NCBI GenBank assembly: GCA_024690425.1 | Contig: JAILCT010000045.1 | Coordinates: 1-10,630 of the forward strand | Direction: 5' to 3' | Length of the DNA stretch: 10,630 bases | DNA from: Lachnospiraceae bacterium | GTDB lineage: Bacteria; Bacillota_A; Clostridia; Lachnospirales; Lachnospiraceae | In this document: positions 1 through 7,250 of the stretch, piece after piece | Position numbering within the stretch: the stretch's first letter is position 1 | How the letters are laid out: each line of letters starts with the position of its first letter | Notes under the pieces: generated by a model | The model's input: only the letters and a program-made list of their open reading frames with translations | Databases searched by the model: none | What the model was told of the DNA's origin: nothing | Made by a program: the position numbers and the translations under genes

Positions 1-936
1 GCTTGTTCTGCACATATTGATCTGTGCATAAACAACATTATCAAAGAAGTACTTGCCGGTAAGTGTTCTGCCCGGTGTGACTATAAAAACCTTCTGAAGG
101 CCGCCGATAAACAAAGGTCTTATTATATTGTCCATGTTCTGATTATACTGCTCACCTGTCAGGCCGTCTTCGGCATCTGATTCTCCCTGAAGCCATATAA
201 CATACTGCTTTCTTATGAAATAGTCATTGCTTTCAAGCCATACCTGCGCTCTCTTCTGGCGTTCGGAAAAATCGGCCATCACATCATCTTTCATGAAGAA
301 TGCCGTATCGCGTCCGCCTGCTGATGCCGAAACGGCAACAATGGGCACCCCTGTAAGTTCATAGTACTTATTGGCAAATGCCGATACCATGGAACCTCTC
401 TTGCCTATCGCGGTGTCGGATATTGCAGCATTTTCGTTTATGCCAAAGGGTTCTTCTATGGGATAAAGCCTTGTCGGATCTGAAATTGCCCGGAATTCAA
501 ACCCATGTCCCTCCGGCACTTTTGGAGCATATGATACATTCCCGCCGGTTCCGGACATGTTGCTCTGTCCCATGAACATAACGAGATCAACGATCATCTT
601 GCCGTCTTCAGTCCTGAGAATCTTATCCTTCTCATCCTCCACTTCAACCGGTTCTTCCTCGTCATTCTCGCTTCCTGCCGGGATCTCTGAATATGATACT
701 GCATTGCTTGCTGTTACATTAAGCATTGTGTTATCAGTTGTATCTTCCGGAGTCTCATTGCTCTCACCGGGAGCAGCAATGTCCGCCGATACCTGATCAT
801 CGGCAGGTATTTCCACGCTCCTGTCAACTGATTTATCCCCGCATCCGCAAAGCATGCACAGGATCATGGCAAGGACCAGTATGTGCTTTATTCTGTTTTT
901 CTTAAAAATATCCGTATACAGGTTTCTCATGATCAT
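1..936 (-). CDS. SGNH/sialate O-acetylesterase-like lipoprotein (3' end beyond window)
   Basis: This is a putative secreted carbohydrate esterase that would remove acetyl groups from sugars at the cell surface. Translation of the minus strand is open from 936 to the window edge (312 codons, no stop). Residues 1-31 form a signal peptide with a basic start and a hydrophobic core; it ends in L-C-G-C, a slightly atypical lipobox with the lipidated Cys at 32. An acidic, Ser/Thr-rich linker follows to about residue 115. The catalytic domain shows the block F-M-G-Q-S-N-M-S (nucleophile Ser125) and W-L-Q-G-E-S-D (248-254), both typical of the SASA/CE6 family. The usual C-terminal Asp-His pair would lie beyond the window. 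Start 936 has GAGAAGAAAG six bases upstream; ATG 930 is an in-frame alternative. It begins one base after the GtrA-like stop, so translation is probably coupled. The esterase fold is confident; the natural substrate is unknown. Confidence 0.88.
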   Translation of the reverse strand, partial: MIMRNLYTDIFKKNRIKHILVLAMILCMLCGCGDKSVDRSVEIPADDQVSADIAAPGESNETPEDTTDNTMLNVTASNAVSYSEIPAGSENDEEEPVEVEDEKDKILRTEDGKMIVDLVMFMGQSNMSGTGGNVSYAPKVPEGHGFEFRAISDPTRLYPIEEPFGINENAAISDTAIGKRGSMVSAFANKYYELTGVPIVAVSASAGGRDTAFFMKDDVMADFSERQKRAQVWLESNDYFIRKQYVIWLQGESDAEDGLTGEQYNQNMDNIIRPLFIGGLQKVFIVTPGRTLTGKYFFDNVVYAQINMCRTS

Positions 937-937
937 A

Positions 938-1411
938 TCAGTCTTTCTTCTCAAGTGTCATCTTCCTGCTTATGAAGTTATATACCATAACCACACCCGT
1001 TGCAAACATCTTGACTATGGTCGTTATAAGGGACGGATGATCATTGACCAGGGCGGGTACGATCTTTTCGCATACAACAACACCAAAGTAAAGGATCAGT
1101 TCATTCAGTCCCAGGCCTATCACAGACAGAACGGTAAAGATAAGGAACTCCTTCTTCCTGTCCATGTCATCCCTTCGTTCAAATACGAACTTCATACTCA
1201 TGAAATAGTTGTAAATAAGCGAAATGCAGAATCCGAAGAGTCCTCCGACCGCAGCGGCTGTTGCCACATCCAGGCCAATAGCCTTACGGCACAGGGCCGA
1301 AACTCCCAGGGTTATCAGGTAGTCTATTACAAACGATGTTCCTCCCACAAAGCCGAACTTTATGATCTGGCCCATCAGCTTCTTTTTCTTTTCATTCTTC
1401 TTCTCTTCCAA
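938..1411 (-). CDS. GtrA-like family membrane protein (TTG start)
   Basis: This is a small polytopic membrane protein of the GtrA family, known for roles in moving or presenting polyprenyl-phosphate-linked sugars across the cytoplasmic membrane. At 157 aa it has the usual family length. A lysine-rich cytoplasmic start (residues 2-11) precedes four predicted helices at about 16-40, 51-72, 88-114 and 127-148. The segments I-Y-N-Y-F-M-S-M-K-F-V-F (66-77) and Y-N-F-I-S-R-K-M (144-151) match the two halves of the family pattern, in which N-Y/F is followed by a basic residue. The TTG start at 1411 is chosen because GGGGAG sits exactly five bases upstream; ATG at residue 13 lacks this. The gene follows the GtrB-like gene by 12 bases, which supports a GtrB/GtrA functional pair. 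The flippase role is known for the family but not shown here. Confidence 0.92.
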   Translation of the reverse strand: MEEKKNEKKKKLMGQIIKFGFVGGTSFVIDYLITLGVSALCRKAIGLDVATAAAVGGLFGFCISLIYNYFMSMKFVFERRDDMDRKKEFLIFTVLSVIGLGLNELILYFGVVVCEKIVPALVNDHPSLITTIVKMFATGVVMVYNFISRKMTLEKKD

Positions 1412-1416
1412 TTTTA

Positions 1417-1422
1417 CTCCCC
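1417..1422 (-). promoter_or_regulatory. Shine-Dalgarno site deciding a TTG start
   Basis: GGGGAG is read on the minus strand with a five-base spacer (TAAAA) before TTG at 1411-1409. It lies directly after the stop of the GtrB-like gene. This near-ideal site is the reason for preferring the TTG codon over the internal ATG twelve codons later. Confidence 0.75.
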
Positions 1423-1423
1423 T

Positions 1424-2131
1424 TTATATTTTTTTATTAAGTTCCTTAAAATCTTTCAGTGACTGGCGTCCTATCCTGAATATCCTCTTTAAATTTATCG
1501 AATTGACTCCTCCCTGCCTTGGGCGGAAAGTTATCGGTATAAACCTGACTTTTCTCAGATGCTTGGTAAACAGTACCGTTAACAGGACATTTGCAAGAAA
1601 AAAGTTATCCGGTACCATCTTAATCTCATCGGAAAGCACTGACACGTTCATAAGCCTGTACGGTGTATTGGCATCCGTAACACTGACATGGAAACACATC
1701 TTTATGACAAGCTTCAGAACCTTCGTTACTATGATCCTTGACAGACCGTCTTCCCTGTGGTTGCGGTATCCGATAAGCATGTCATATCTGCTTCTCTCTT
1801 CCCAGAAAGGATCGAATTCCGATGCCTTCGTCTGGCCGTCCGAATCGGTCTGGAAGACATACTCCGCTCCCTGTTCAAGCGCATAGCGGTATCCGTACAG
1901 AATGGTCGATCCGTGACCCCCGTTCTCCTTATCAAGGACGACAAGCTTAGGCTTATCCTCCTTAAGCTTGTTAAGTACTTCCAAAGTGTTATCCTTACTT
2001 CCGTCATTGACTATGACAAGCCTCGAATCACCACTCCTTGTATCAACAACAGGATACCAGTCCTCCACAACCTGCCTTATATTCTCTTCTTCGTTATAAG
2101 CCGGTATGACTATATACAGGCTGTCCTTCAT
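1424..2131 (-). CDS. GtrB/DPM1-like polyprenyl-phosphate glycosyltransferase (GT2)
   Basis: This is a family 2 glycosyltransferase of the dolichol-phosphate mannosyltransferase/GtrB type. Such enzymes move a sugar from a nucleotide donor to a polyprenyl phosphate on the cytoplasmic side. Seen in the 235 aa: I-P-A-Y-N-E-E (9-15), N-D-G-S-K-D-N-T (42-49), the DXD-type metal site in Q-T-D-S-D-G-Q (94-100), V-T-D-A-N-T-P-Y-R-L-M (151-161) and R-Q-G-G-V-N-S-I-N (205-213). There are no C-terminal transmembrane helices, so it resembles short soluble DPM1 rather than long GtrB with two helices; membrane anchoring may come from the adjacent GtrA-like protein. ATG 2131 has GAGG seven bases upstream, and that site touches the end of the 34-bp inverted repeat. 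The transferred sugar cannot be read from the sequence; glucose is a guess from the phosphoglucomutase-type gene nearby. Confidence 0.93.
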   Translation of the reverse strand: MKDSLYIVIPAYNEEENIRQVVEDWYPVVDTRSGDSRLVIVNDGSKDNTLEVLNKLKEDKPKLVVLDKENGGHGSTILYGYRYALEQGAEYVFQTDSDGQTKASEFDPFWEERSRYDMLIGYRNHREDGLSRIIVTKVLKLVIKMCFHVSVTDANTPYRLMNVSVLSDEIKMVPDNFFLANVLLTVLFTKHLRKVRFIPITFRPRQGGVNSINLKRIFRIGRQSLKDFKELNKKI

Positions 2132-2138
2132 TTCTCTA

Positions 2139-2142
2139 CCTC
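2139..2142 (-). promoter_or_regulatory. Ribosome binding site abutting the inverted repeat
   Basis: GAGG on the minus strand is followed by a seven-base spacer and ATG 2131. Its first G (position 2142) is the outermost base pair of the long inverted repeat, so a folded hairpin would sit right at the ribosome landing site of the GtrB-like gene. Confidence 0.6.
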
Positions 2143-2228
2143 AATGAAGACAGGGGGACGGTTCTTCTGTCTTCATTCCCCATCTTTTTTTCTGTGAAGA
2201 CAGAAGAACCGTCCCCCTGTCTTCATTG
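2142..2228. repeat. Perfect 34-bp inverted repeat, REP/MITE-like element
   Basis: The arms at 2142-2175 and 2195-2228 are exact reverse complements over 34 bases, separated by 19 bases (2176-2194). The match stops at both ends. Each arm is itself hairpin-like, beginning with TGAAGACAG and ending with CTGTCTTCA (2145-2153 with 2167-2175; 2195-2203 with 2217-2225) around a core containing GGGGGACGGTTCTTC. The element encodes the end of the GT87-like protein and stops within the ribosome binding site of the next gene. From memory, similar GACAGGGGGACGG-type sequences are dispersed in clostridial genomes; this could not be checked. No T-run follows on the minus strand, so it is not a canonical terminator. 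It may be a mobile or REP-type insertion that acts as an mRNA hairpin. Confidence 0.85.
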
Positions 2229-3450
2229 CAGCCGTCAGGCTGATCGTAAATATATAGTATATGGTTCCGACCACTATCTTCGAAACCGTTGATTCAGAAA
2301 AAATCCTTAAAACAAAAAATACGGATATAAGGGTGATCGCATAGCCTGCAGCAAGAAATCGCGAAACCATACCCCCTTCAGGATGTTTCCCGAAATATCC
2401 CAAAAAGAAGGCAAGTACCGTAACGATCACGAAGAAATCATAAGTCCTGTGGTAAGTGATTATCAGGGACCACAGGGTAAGAACGCTTATGAATTCACCG
2501 TCCATACCATCAGGCAGCTCAAGTGCAGTTACAAGCAGTACTGCCATGACCACAAATGCAAGTACATAAGCAAGGGCTGATCCGTTTAAGAGTGCCCCGA
2601 AGTCAAGTCCTCCTTCAGCTGCAAGAGCCGAGGAGACCTTAAGTGGCTTAATTATCATATTTATAAAAGAATCATTAAGCCATTCGGCGCATACAGCTGT
2701 CAGGATCACATGTCCCGCTGCCGAAAGAGCGATCTCCGGATATCTCTTTTTATATACAAAGTACAGGCACAAAGGAACCGTCAGGGTATACTTGAAATAG
2801 CATATAAACAGGCAAATTACTACAGCTGTAAACAGTGCGGGATTTTTCCTGTCTTTCTCTTTGCCTTCGCCCTGTCCGTTGCTGTCAGGAGAAGGATACA
2901 TCCCTTCCAGCCAAACAGCCAGCAGAAAAAAGAAAAAGGAGAAAAGCGTATGCTGCCCGACCCCCAGCTGGTTTCTGTATGGTGTGCCGGCGATCATAAG
3001 GAGCATAAAGACTATGAACAGATCCCTGTCCGCTTCCTTAAGAAAGGTTCTCCTTAACAGAAAAATAATGCCTGCGGTAAATATCAGATTAGATATTATC
3101 CAAGCATATCTTGCCGCCAATGGGTTCATAATAGTATACGGGATGAGGAGCAGCAATAGTGAAGGAAACTGATTGGCTTCCATATTCTGCTTTAATCCCT
3201 TATCCGTAAACAGCCTGTAAAAATCGGCAAGAGGCGTGTTATCGGGAATCGTGCCGGAACCTGTCGAGATGTCATATGGATCAAGGCCAATGCTCAGGGC
3301 CTTGGCTGCATCCCACTGAAAATCCTGGCTCGATCCGGCCGCATTCCTTACACCCTGTATAAGCGAGACAAGAGCCATGGCCGCAAGGATCACTAAAATC
3401 AAGTATCTTACGGCCGCAAGGCTCCATGTTTTTTTTATAAATCCATCCAT
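2173..3450 (-). CDS. GT87-like (GT-C fold) polyprenyl-phosphate-dependent glycosyltransferase
   Basis: This is a polytopic membrane enzyme of 425 aa resembling family GT87 (formerly DUF2029). These proteins use polyprenyl-phosphate sugars and transfer the sugar on the outer face of the membrane. Helix 1 spans about 12-31. The following outside loop has Q-D-F-Q-W-D-A-A-K (42-50) and G-L-D-P-Y-D (55-60), with Asp43 and Asp47 as candidate catalytic residues. Later motifs are G-V-G-Q-H (163-167) and Y-H-R-T-Y-D-F (333-339). About ten to eleven hydrophobic segments are visible, plus a charged loop at 186-204. The start is six bases after the mutase stop with no clear Shine-Dalgarno, suggesting coupled translation. 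The last 17 residues are encoded by the 34-bp inverted repeat and its loop, and the stop is the first three bases of the distal arm, so the native C-terminus appears replaced. The family call is from motifs only. Confidence 0.87.
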   Translation of the reverse strand: MDGFIKKTWSLAAVRYLILVILAAMALVSLIQGVRNAAGSSQDFQWDAAKALSIGLDPYDISTGSGTIPDNTPLADFYRLFTDKGLKQNMEANQFPSLLLLLIPYTIMNPLAARYAWIISNLIFTAGIIFLLRRTFLKEADRDLFIVFMLLMIAGTPYRNQLGVGQHTLFSFFFFLLAVWLEGMYPSPDSNGQGEGKEKDRKNPALFTAVVICLFICYFKYTLTVPLCLYFVYKKRYPEIALSAAGHVILTAVCAEWLNDSFINMIIKPLKVSSALAAEGGLDFGALLNGSALAYVLAFVVMAVLLVTALELPDGMDGEFISVLTLWSLIITYHRTYDFFVIVTVLAFFLGYFGKHPEGGMVSRFLAAGYAITLISVFFVLRIFSESTVSKIVVGTIYYIFTISLTAAMKTGGRFFCLHRKKDGE

Positions 3451-3456
3451 TATTTA

Positions 3457-5181
3457 TTACTTGATACCTGCAATAACTGCTTCCTTTAATTCATTCAACT
3501 TCTTATCGGCATCATCAAGGTTATCACCCTTTATACCCATATAGAACTTGATCTTGGGCTCGGTTCCCGAAGGCCTTGCACAGCACCATGAGTTGTTCTC
3601 AAGTTCAAAGTAAAGAACATTTGATTCGGGAAGTCCAGTCTCCGATCTGGCACCCGTCTCCATATTTATAACTTCATTCTTCTTATAATCCCTGAATTCC
3701 TTAACCTTAAGTGAAGCGAACTGCTTAGGCGGGTCCTTGCGGAGCTTGTCCATGATGTTCTGTATCTCCTGGGCACCCTCAATACCCTTCATTGTAATGG
3801 TATGGATACCCTCCTTATAGAAGCCGTACTGCTCATAGATCTTTATCATCTGATCCCATACGGTCATTCCCTTGCTCTTGCAGTAAGCCGCAACTTCGCA
3901 CAGGCACATAACGGCAACTATGGCATCCTTATCCCTTGCATGGGTTCCGGCAAGGCAGCCGTAGCTTTCTTCAAGACCGAATACATAGTTGTATGTATTG
4001 TTCTCTTCGAACCACTTGATCTGCTCACCGATATACTTAAATCCCGTAAGGACTTCTATAAGCTTGACCTTGTAAGCCTCGCACATGGGATCTGCAAGGT
4101 TTGTGGTAACTATCGTCTTGACTAGGGCAGGATTTTTCGGCATTGTTCCCGTGGCAGCCCTCTCTCTTAAGATATATTCCGCTATGAGCATTCCCGACAT
4201 ATTTCCTGTAAAGGGAATGTACTCGCCGGTCTTTGAGTCCTTGGCATATATTCCCAGCCTGTCCGCATCGGGGTCCGTTGCAAGGACGATATCAGCATCC
4301 TTCTCCTTAGCCAGCTTAAGAGCCAGAGTGAAGGCCTTGGGATCCTCGGGATTGGGATACTCAAGCGTGGTAAAGTCAGGATCCGGAAGTTCCTGCTCGG
4401 TAACCACATATACCTGCTTGAACCCGAGCTCTGACAGGATCCTCCTTACAGGCAGGTTGCCCGTTCCATGGAAGGGTGTGTAAACGATCTTGATATCATC
4501 GGCCATGGCCTTGATGACTTCCGGATGGATGATCTGCTTCTTAAGCTCCTCCATATAGGAATCATCTATATCCTTGTCTATTGCAACATAAAGGCCGGCC
4601 GCGACAGCCTCGGCCTTGTCCATTGTCTTGACTTCATTGTAATCCGTAACGGCCTTAACCTCATTGATTATGTCCACATCCCTGGGTGAAGTTATCTGAG
4701 CACCGTCCTCCCAGTAAGCCTTATATCCGTTGTACTCGGGCGGATTGTGAGATGCCGTTACCATGACGCCTGCGGTGCAGCCAAGCTTCCTTACCGCATA
4801 TGACAGCTCGGGTGTGGGACGAAGGGAAGTGAATACATAGGCCTTTATCCCATTGGCATTAAGGCATAACGCTGTTTCATCCGCAAATTCAGGAGACATC
4901 CTTCTTGAATCGTATGAAATTGCAACACCCTTTGCCTGGGCACCCTGCTTGATTATGTAGTTGGCAAGTCCCTGGGTTGCCCTTCTTACGGTATAGATAT
5001 TCATCCTGTTTGTTCCGGCACCTATAACGCCGCGAAGACCGCCCGTTCCGAACTCCAGGTCCTTATAGAACCTGTCCTCGATCTCGGCCTCGTTACCCTC
5101 TATGGCATTAAGTTCGGCCTTGGTCGCGTCATCAAAATACGCATCCTCCCTCCAGTATCTGTACTGATCCATGTAACCCAT
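3457..5181 (-). CDS. pgcA: Alpha-D-phosphohexomutase (phosphoglucomutase/phosphomannomutase)
   Basis: This cytoplasmic enzyme interconverts hexose-6-phosphate and hexose-1-phosphate, feeding UDP-glucose or GDP-mannose synthesis. All four family signatures are present in the 574 aa. These are T-A-S-H-N-P-P with the phosphoserine Ser144, the magnesium loop D-P-D-A-D-R (303-308), the sugar-binding G-L-E-E-S-Y-G (402-408) and the phosphate-binding R-P-S-G-T-E-P-K (536-543). Length and motif positions fit the Bacillus PgcA class rather than the shorter, roughly 450-aa PMM/PGM or GlmM. ATG 5181 has AGGAGGT six bases upstream, the strongest ribosome site in the window. The gene lies between two glycosyltransferase genes, so it probably serves the cluster. 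PgcA-type enzymes act mainly on glucose phosphates, but mannose specificity cannot be excluded by eye. Confidence 0.95.
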   Translation of the reverse strand: MGYMDQYRYWREDAYFDDATKAELNAIEGNEAEIEDRFYKDLEFGTGGLRGVIGAGTNRMNIYTVRRATQGLANYIIKQGAQAKGVAISYDSRRMSPEFADETALCLNANGIKAYVFTSLRPTPELSYAVRKLGCTAGVMVTASHNPPEYNGYKAYWEDGAQITSPRDVDIINEVKAVTDYNEVKTMDKAEAVAAGLYVAIDKDIDDSYMEELKKQIIHPEVIKAMADDIKIVYTPFHGTGNLPVRRILSELGFKQVYVVTEQELPDPDFTTLEYPNPEDPKAFTLALKLAKEKDADIVLATDPDADRLGIYAKDSKTGEYIPFTGNMSGMLIAEYILRERAATGTMPKNPALVKTIVTTNLADPMCEAYKVKLIEVLTGFKYIGEQIKWFEENNTYNYVFGLEESYGCLAGTHARDKDAIVAVMCLCEVAAYCKSKGMTVWDQMIKIYEQYGFYKEGIHTITMKGIEGAQEIQNIMDKLRKDPPKQFASLKVKEFRDYKKNEVINMETGARSETGLPESNVLYFELENNSWCCARPSGTEPKIKFYMGIKGDNLDDADKKLNELKEAVIAGIK

Positions 5182-5187
5182 ATCCTT

Positions 5188-5194
5188 ACCTCCT
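5188..5194 (-). promoter_or_regulatory. Strong Shine-Dalgarno for the phosphohexomutase gene
   Basis: AGGAGGT on the minus strand lies six bases before ATG 5181, in the 26-base gap after the upstream glycosyltransferase. It is close to a full match to the anti-Shine-Dalgarno sequence and suggests high translation of the mutase relative to its neighbours. Confidence 0.8.
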
Positions 5195-5207
5195 GTCTTA
5201 TGTATTT

Positions 5208-7250
5208 TTATTCTACCATCGGTTTAGGGTCTCCCCTTAATACGAAGTTGGAATAATCCAGCGAAAAATTGGGATTAAAATAAGGATCCCCTTTCTCAAG
5301 TTCATCCTTCCAGATGGACTTAAACAATTCACATTCCCTGTTATATCTCTCAGCCTTGTCCTTATCGGCTGCCTCCGTCACATCACTACCCCTAGACCTG
5401 GACTCATAATGGAACAGTTCCGCAAACGGAGTAAACACGTTGAGGAGTCCCTTCCGTCTAAGCTTCAGGCAGTAGTCCACATCATTAAGTGCTACGGCCA
5501 GATCCTCGTTGAGCCCGCCGACTGCGTCAAAATCACTCTTCTTGGTTATCATGCAGGCTCCGGTAACCGCCGTTACATCCTGGGCATAGCAGAGGCGGCC
5601 CATGTATCCTAAGTTCTCCTTGTTCATCCCGTAGTGGGAATGGCCGGCCGTTCTGTGTGCGCCAAGGCCGAGAACAATACCCGCATGCTGTATGGAGTAA
5701 TCCTCATAATAGAGCATGCAACCCACTGCTCCGACATCGGGCCTCTGCGCATACATTAACATCTCTTCAAGCCAGGTCCTTGTTATTACTTCCGTATCAT
5801 TGTTAAGAAGGACTATATATTCTCCCTTGGCAAAAGAAGCTCCGAAATTATTGATCTTCGAATAATTGAACCCGCCTTCTTTATCATACTCAACTACCCG
5901 TATCGAAGGATGTTTCTTAAGTGAATCGTAATACTCGAAGGTCTCTTTCTGCGTACTGTTATTCTCTATGACAATGATCTCGTAATTATCATATGATGTC
6001 TTGTCCGTGATCGAATCTATACATCTCCTGAGATCGCTTGCGTGGTCTTTATTGGGTATAAGGATCGATATAAGAGGCCTTGCGGTCAGTTTATATCTTA
6101 TCCTGAATATGGTCTCAAATGCCCTGGAGCTCTCGATCTTAAAATCCTCAAACCCGCACTGTTTAAGGTGTGCCGCAACGGCTCCCTTGGCGGCGTCTAT
6201 CGCATATGATTTGGCATTGATATCCGATGCCACGCTGCCCGCATGTGACCGCCAGTAGTATAGTATCTTCGGCACATGTACGATGTGCTTCGCATTGTGG
6301 GTAAGCCTTAGGATCAGGTCATGATCCTGTGAACCGTCGAATTCCGACCTGAACAGGCCGGTCTTATCAACAAGCTCCCTTGAAAATACCGAAAAATGAC
6401 AGATATAATTATTGGCCCTTAAGTTATCGATCGCAAAATCAGGCTTAAAGTGCAGGGTGATCATGTTATCTATCGAATCATCCTTAAAGGTGGTCTCATC
6501 ACAGTAAATATAGTCCGGCCTGTCACCGGTCTCTTTACCGTCCTGCCCGCATATCACCTTCATGTATTCATAAAGGGCACAGGGATGAAGGATGTCGTCA
6601 TGATCAAAGAGTCCGATATAATTCCCTGTTGCCATCTCAAGGCACTTGTTGGTATTGCCCGAGATACCCAGATTCTCTTCAAGCTTCTTATATCTGATCC
6701 GCTTATCATCCTGCGCATATCTTAAACAGGTTTCGCCCACTGCCTTATGGTCATCATCCGAACCATCTGCCAGACATAGTTCCCAGTTCCCGTATGTCTG
6801 GTTCCTCACGGAATCTATCATCTGCCTTAGAAAATTATCCGGAGTATTGTACAGGGGTACAAGGATGGAAAACCTTATATCCTCAGAAAACCTTGTCTCT
6901 TCCTGGGCCTTTCTTGTCTCCTCATCCGGCATGCTGAGGGTTCCGTAACTCTTATATGCCGCCTTCTCTATCCTCTTGCTCTTTATCTTGGCCATGAGGT
7001 TTTTAAGGTTTCCGTATCTCTTTATACGTGTGATCAGGTTTTTAAGATGCGAATAGGCAAGCCTTACGGGATATATGCTCTTCCACAGCCTGCTCTTTCT
7101 TATCTTGTCGAGCTTATAGGTAAGATCTGCATTCTGTGCTTCAAGATCCACGATCCTTGATGTCAGGTCCTCACACTTCCTGCGCTCCTTCTCATACAGA
7201 TCCTTATAATACTCATTCTCCTGATTTATACCATCCCCCATAGGGTTCAT
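5208..7250 (-). CDS. Two-domain family 2 glycosyltransferase with N-terminal coiled coil
   Basis: This is a probable cytoplasmic polysaccharide-building enzyme with two GT-A domains in one chain (680 aa). Residues 8-55 are charged with coiled-coil character and are followed by a basic stretch (about 50-100) that could bind the membrane face. Domain 1 begins at I-L-V-P-L-Y-N (129-135), has C-L-A-D-G-S-D-D-D and the metal motif F-D-H-D-D (215-219), and continues to about 350. Domain 2 begins at I-S-I-L-I-P-N-K-D (about 394-402), has L-L-N-N-D-T-E-V (481-488, Asp485), T-G-A-C, N-D-V-D-Y-C and the late motif F-H-Y-E-S-R-S-R-G. Both domains look catalytically intact. ATG 7250 is chosen because GGGAG lies six bases upstream; ATG 7256 touches that site directly. 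The gene overlaps the end of the preceding gene by 38 bases. Such tandem GT2 proteins often make rhamnose-rich or mixed surface glycans; the donor sugars here are unknown. Confidence 0.92.
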   Translation of the reverse strand: MNPMGDGINQENEYYKDLYEKERRKCEDLTSRIVDLEAQNADLTYKLDKIRKSRLWKSIYPVRLAYSHLKNLITRIKRYGNLKNLMAKIKSKRIEKAAYKSYGTLSMPDEETRKAQEETRFSEDIRFSILVPLYNTPDNFLRQMIDSVRNQTYGNWELCLADGSDDDHKAVGETCLRYAQDDKRIRYKKLEENLGISGNTNKCLEMATGNYIGLFDHDDILHPCALYEYMKVICGQDGKETGDRPDYIYCDETTFKDDSIDNMITLHFKPDFAIDNLRANNYICHFSVFSRELVDKTGLFRSEFDGSQDHDLILRLTHNAKHIVHVPKILYYWRSHAGSVASDINAKSYAIDAAKGAVAAHLKQCGFEDFKIESSRAFETIFRIRYKLTARPLISILIPNKDHASDLRRCIDSITDKTSYDNYEIIVIENNSTQKETFEYYDSLKKHPSIRVVEYDKEGGFNYSKINNFGASFAKGEYIVLLNNDTEVITRTWLEEMLMYAQRPDVGAVGCMLYYEDYSIQHAGIVLGLGAHRTAGHSHYGMNKENLGYMGRLCYAQDVTAVTGACMITKKSDFDAVGGLNEDLAVALNDVDYCLKLRRKGLLNVFTPFAELFHYESRSRGSDVTEAADKDKAERYNRECELFKSIWKDELEKGDPYFNPNFSLDYSNFVLRGDPKPMVE

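Noticed and set aside
854..1462. A 202-codon plus-strand open frame opposite the GtrA-like gene
   Set aside because: It is a mirror of a well-supported membrane protein gene, has no ribosome site or recognisable motifs, and runs through two real genes and their junctions.
1757..2197. A 146-codon plus-strand frame that ends in the inverted repeat with a tail like that of the GT87-like protein
   Set aside because: The similar tail arises because both arms of the inverted repeat encode the same residues on opposite strands. The rest is antisense to the GtrB-like gene.
2142..2228. Intrinsic transcription terminator
   Set aside because: The stem is strong, but no run of T follows it on the minus strand (the next bases are GAGGTAGAGAA), and the operon appears to continue. 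On the plus strand no gene ends there.
2142..2228. CRISPR repeat or attachment site
   Set aside because: There are only two arms, in inverted orientation, without regularly spaced direct repeats and without cas genes or an integrase in view.
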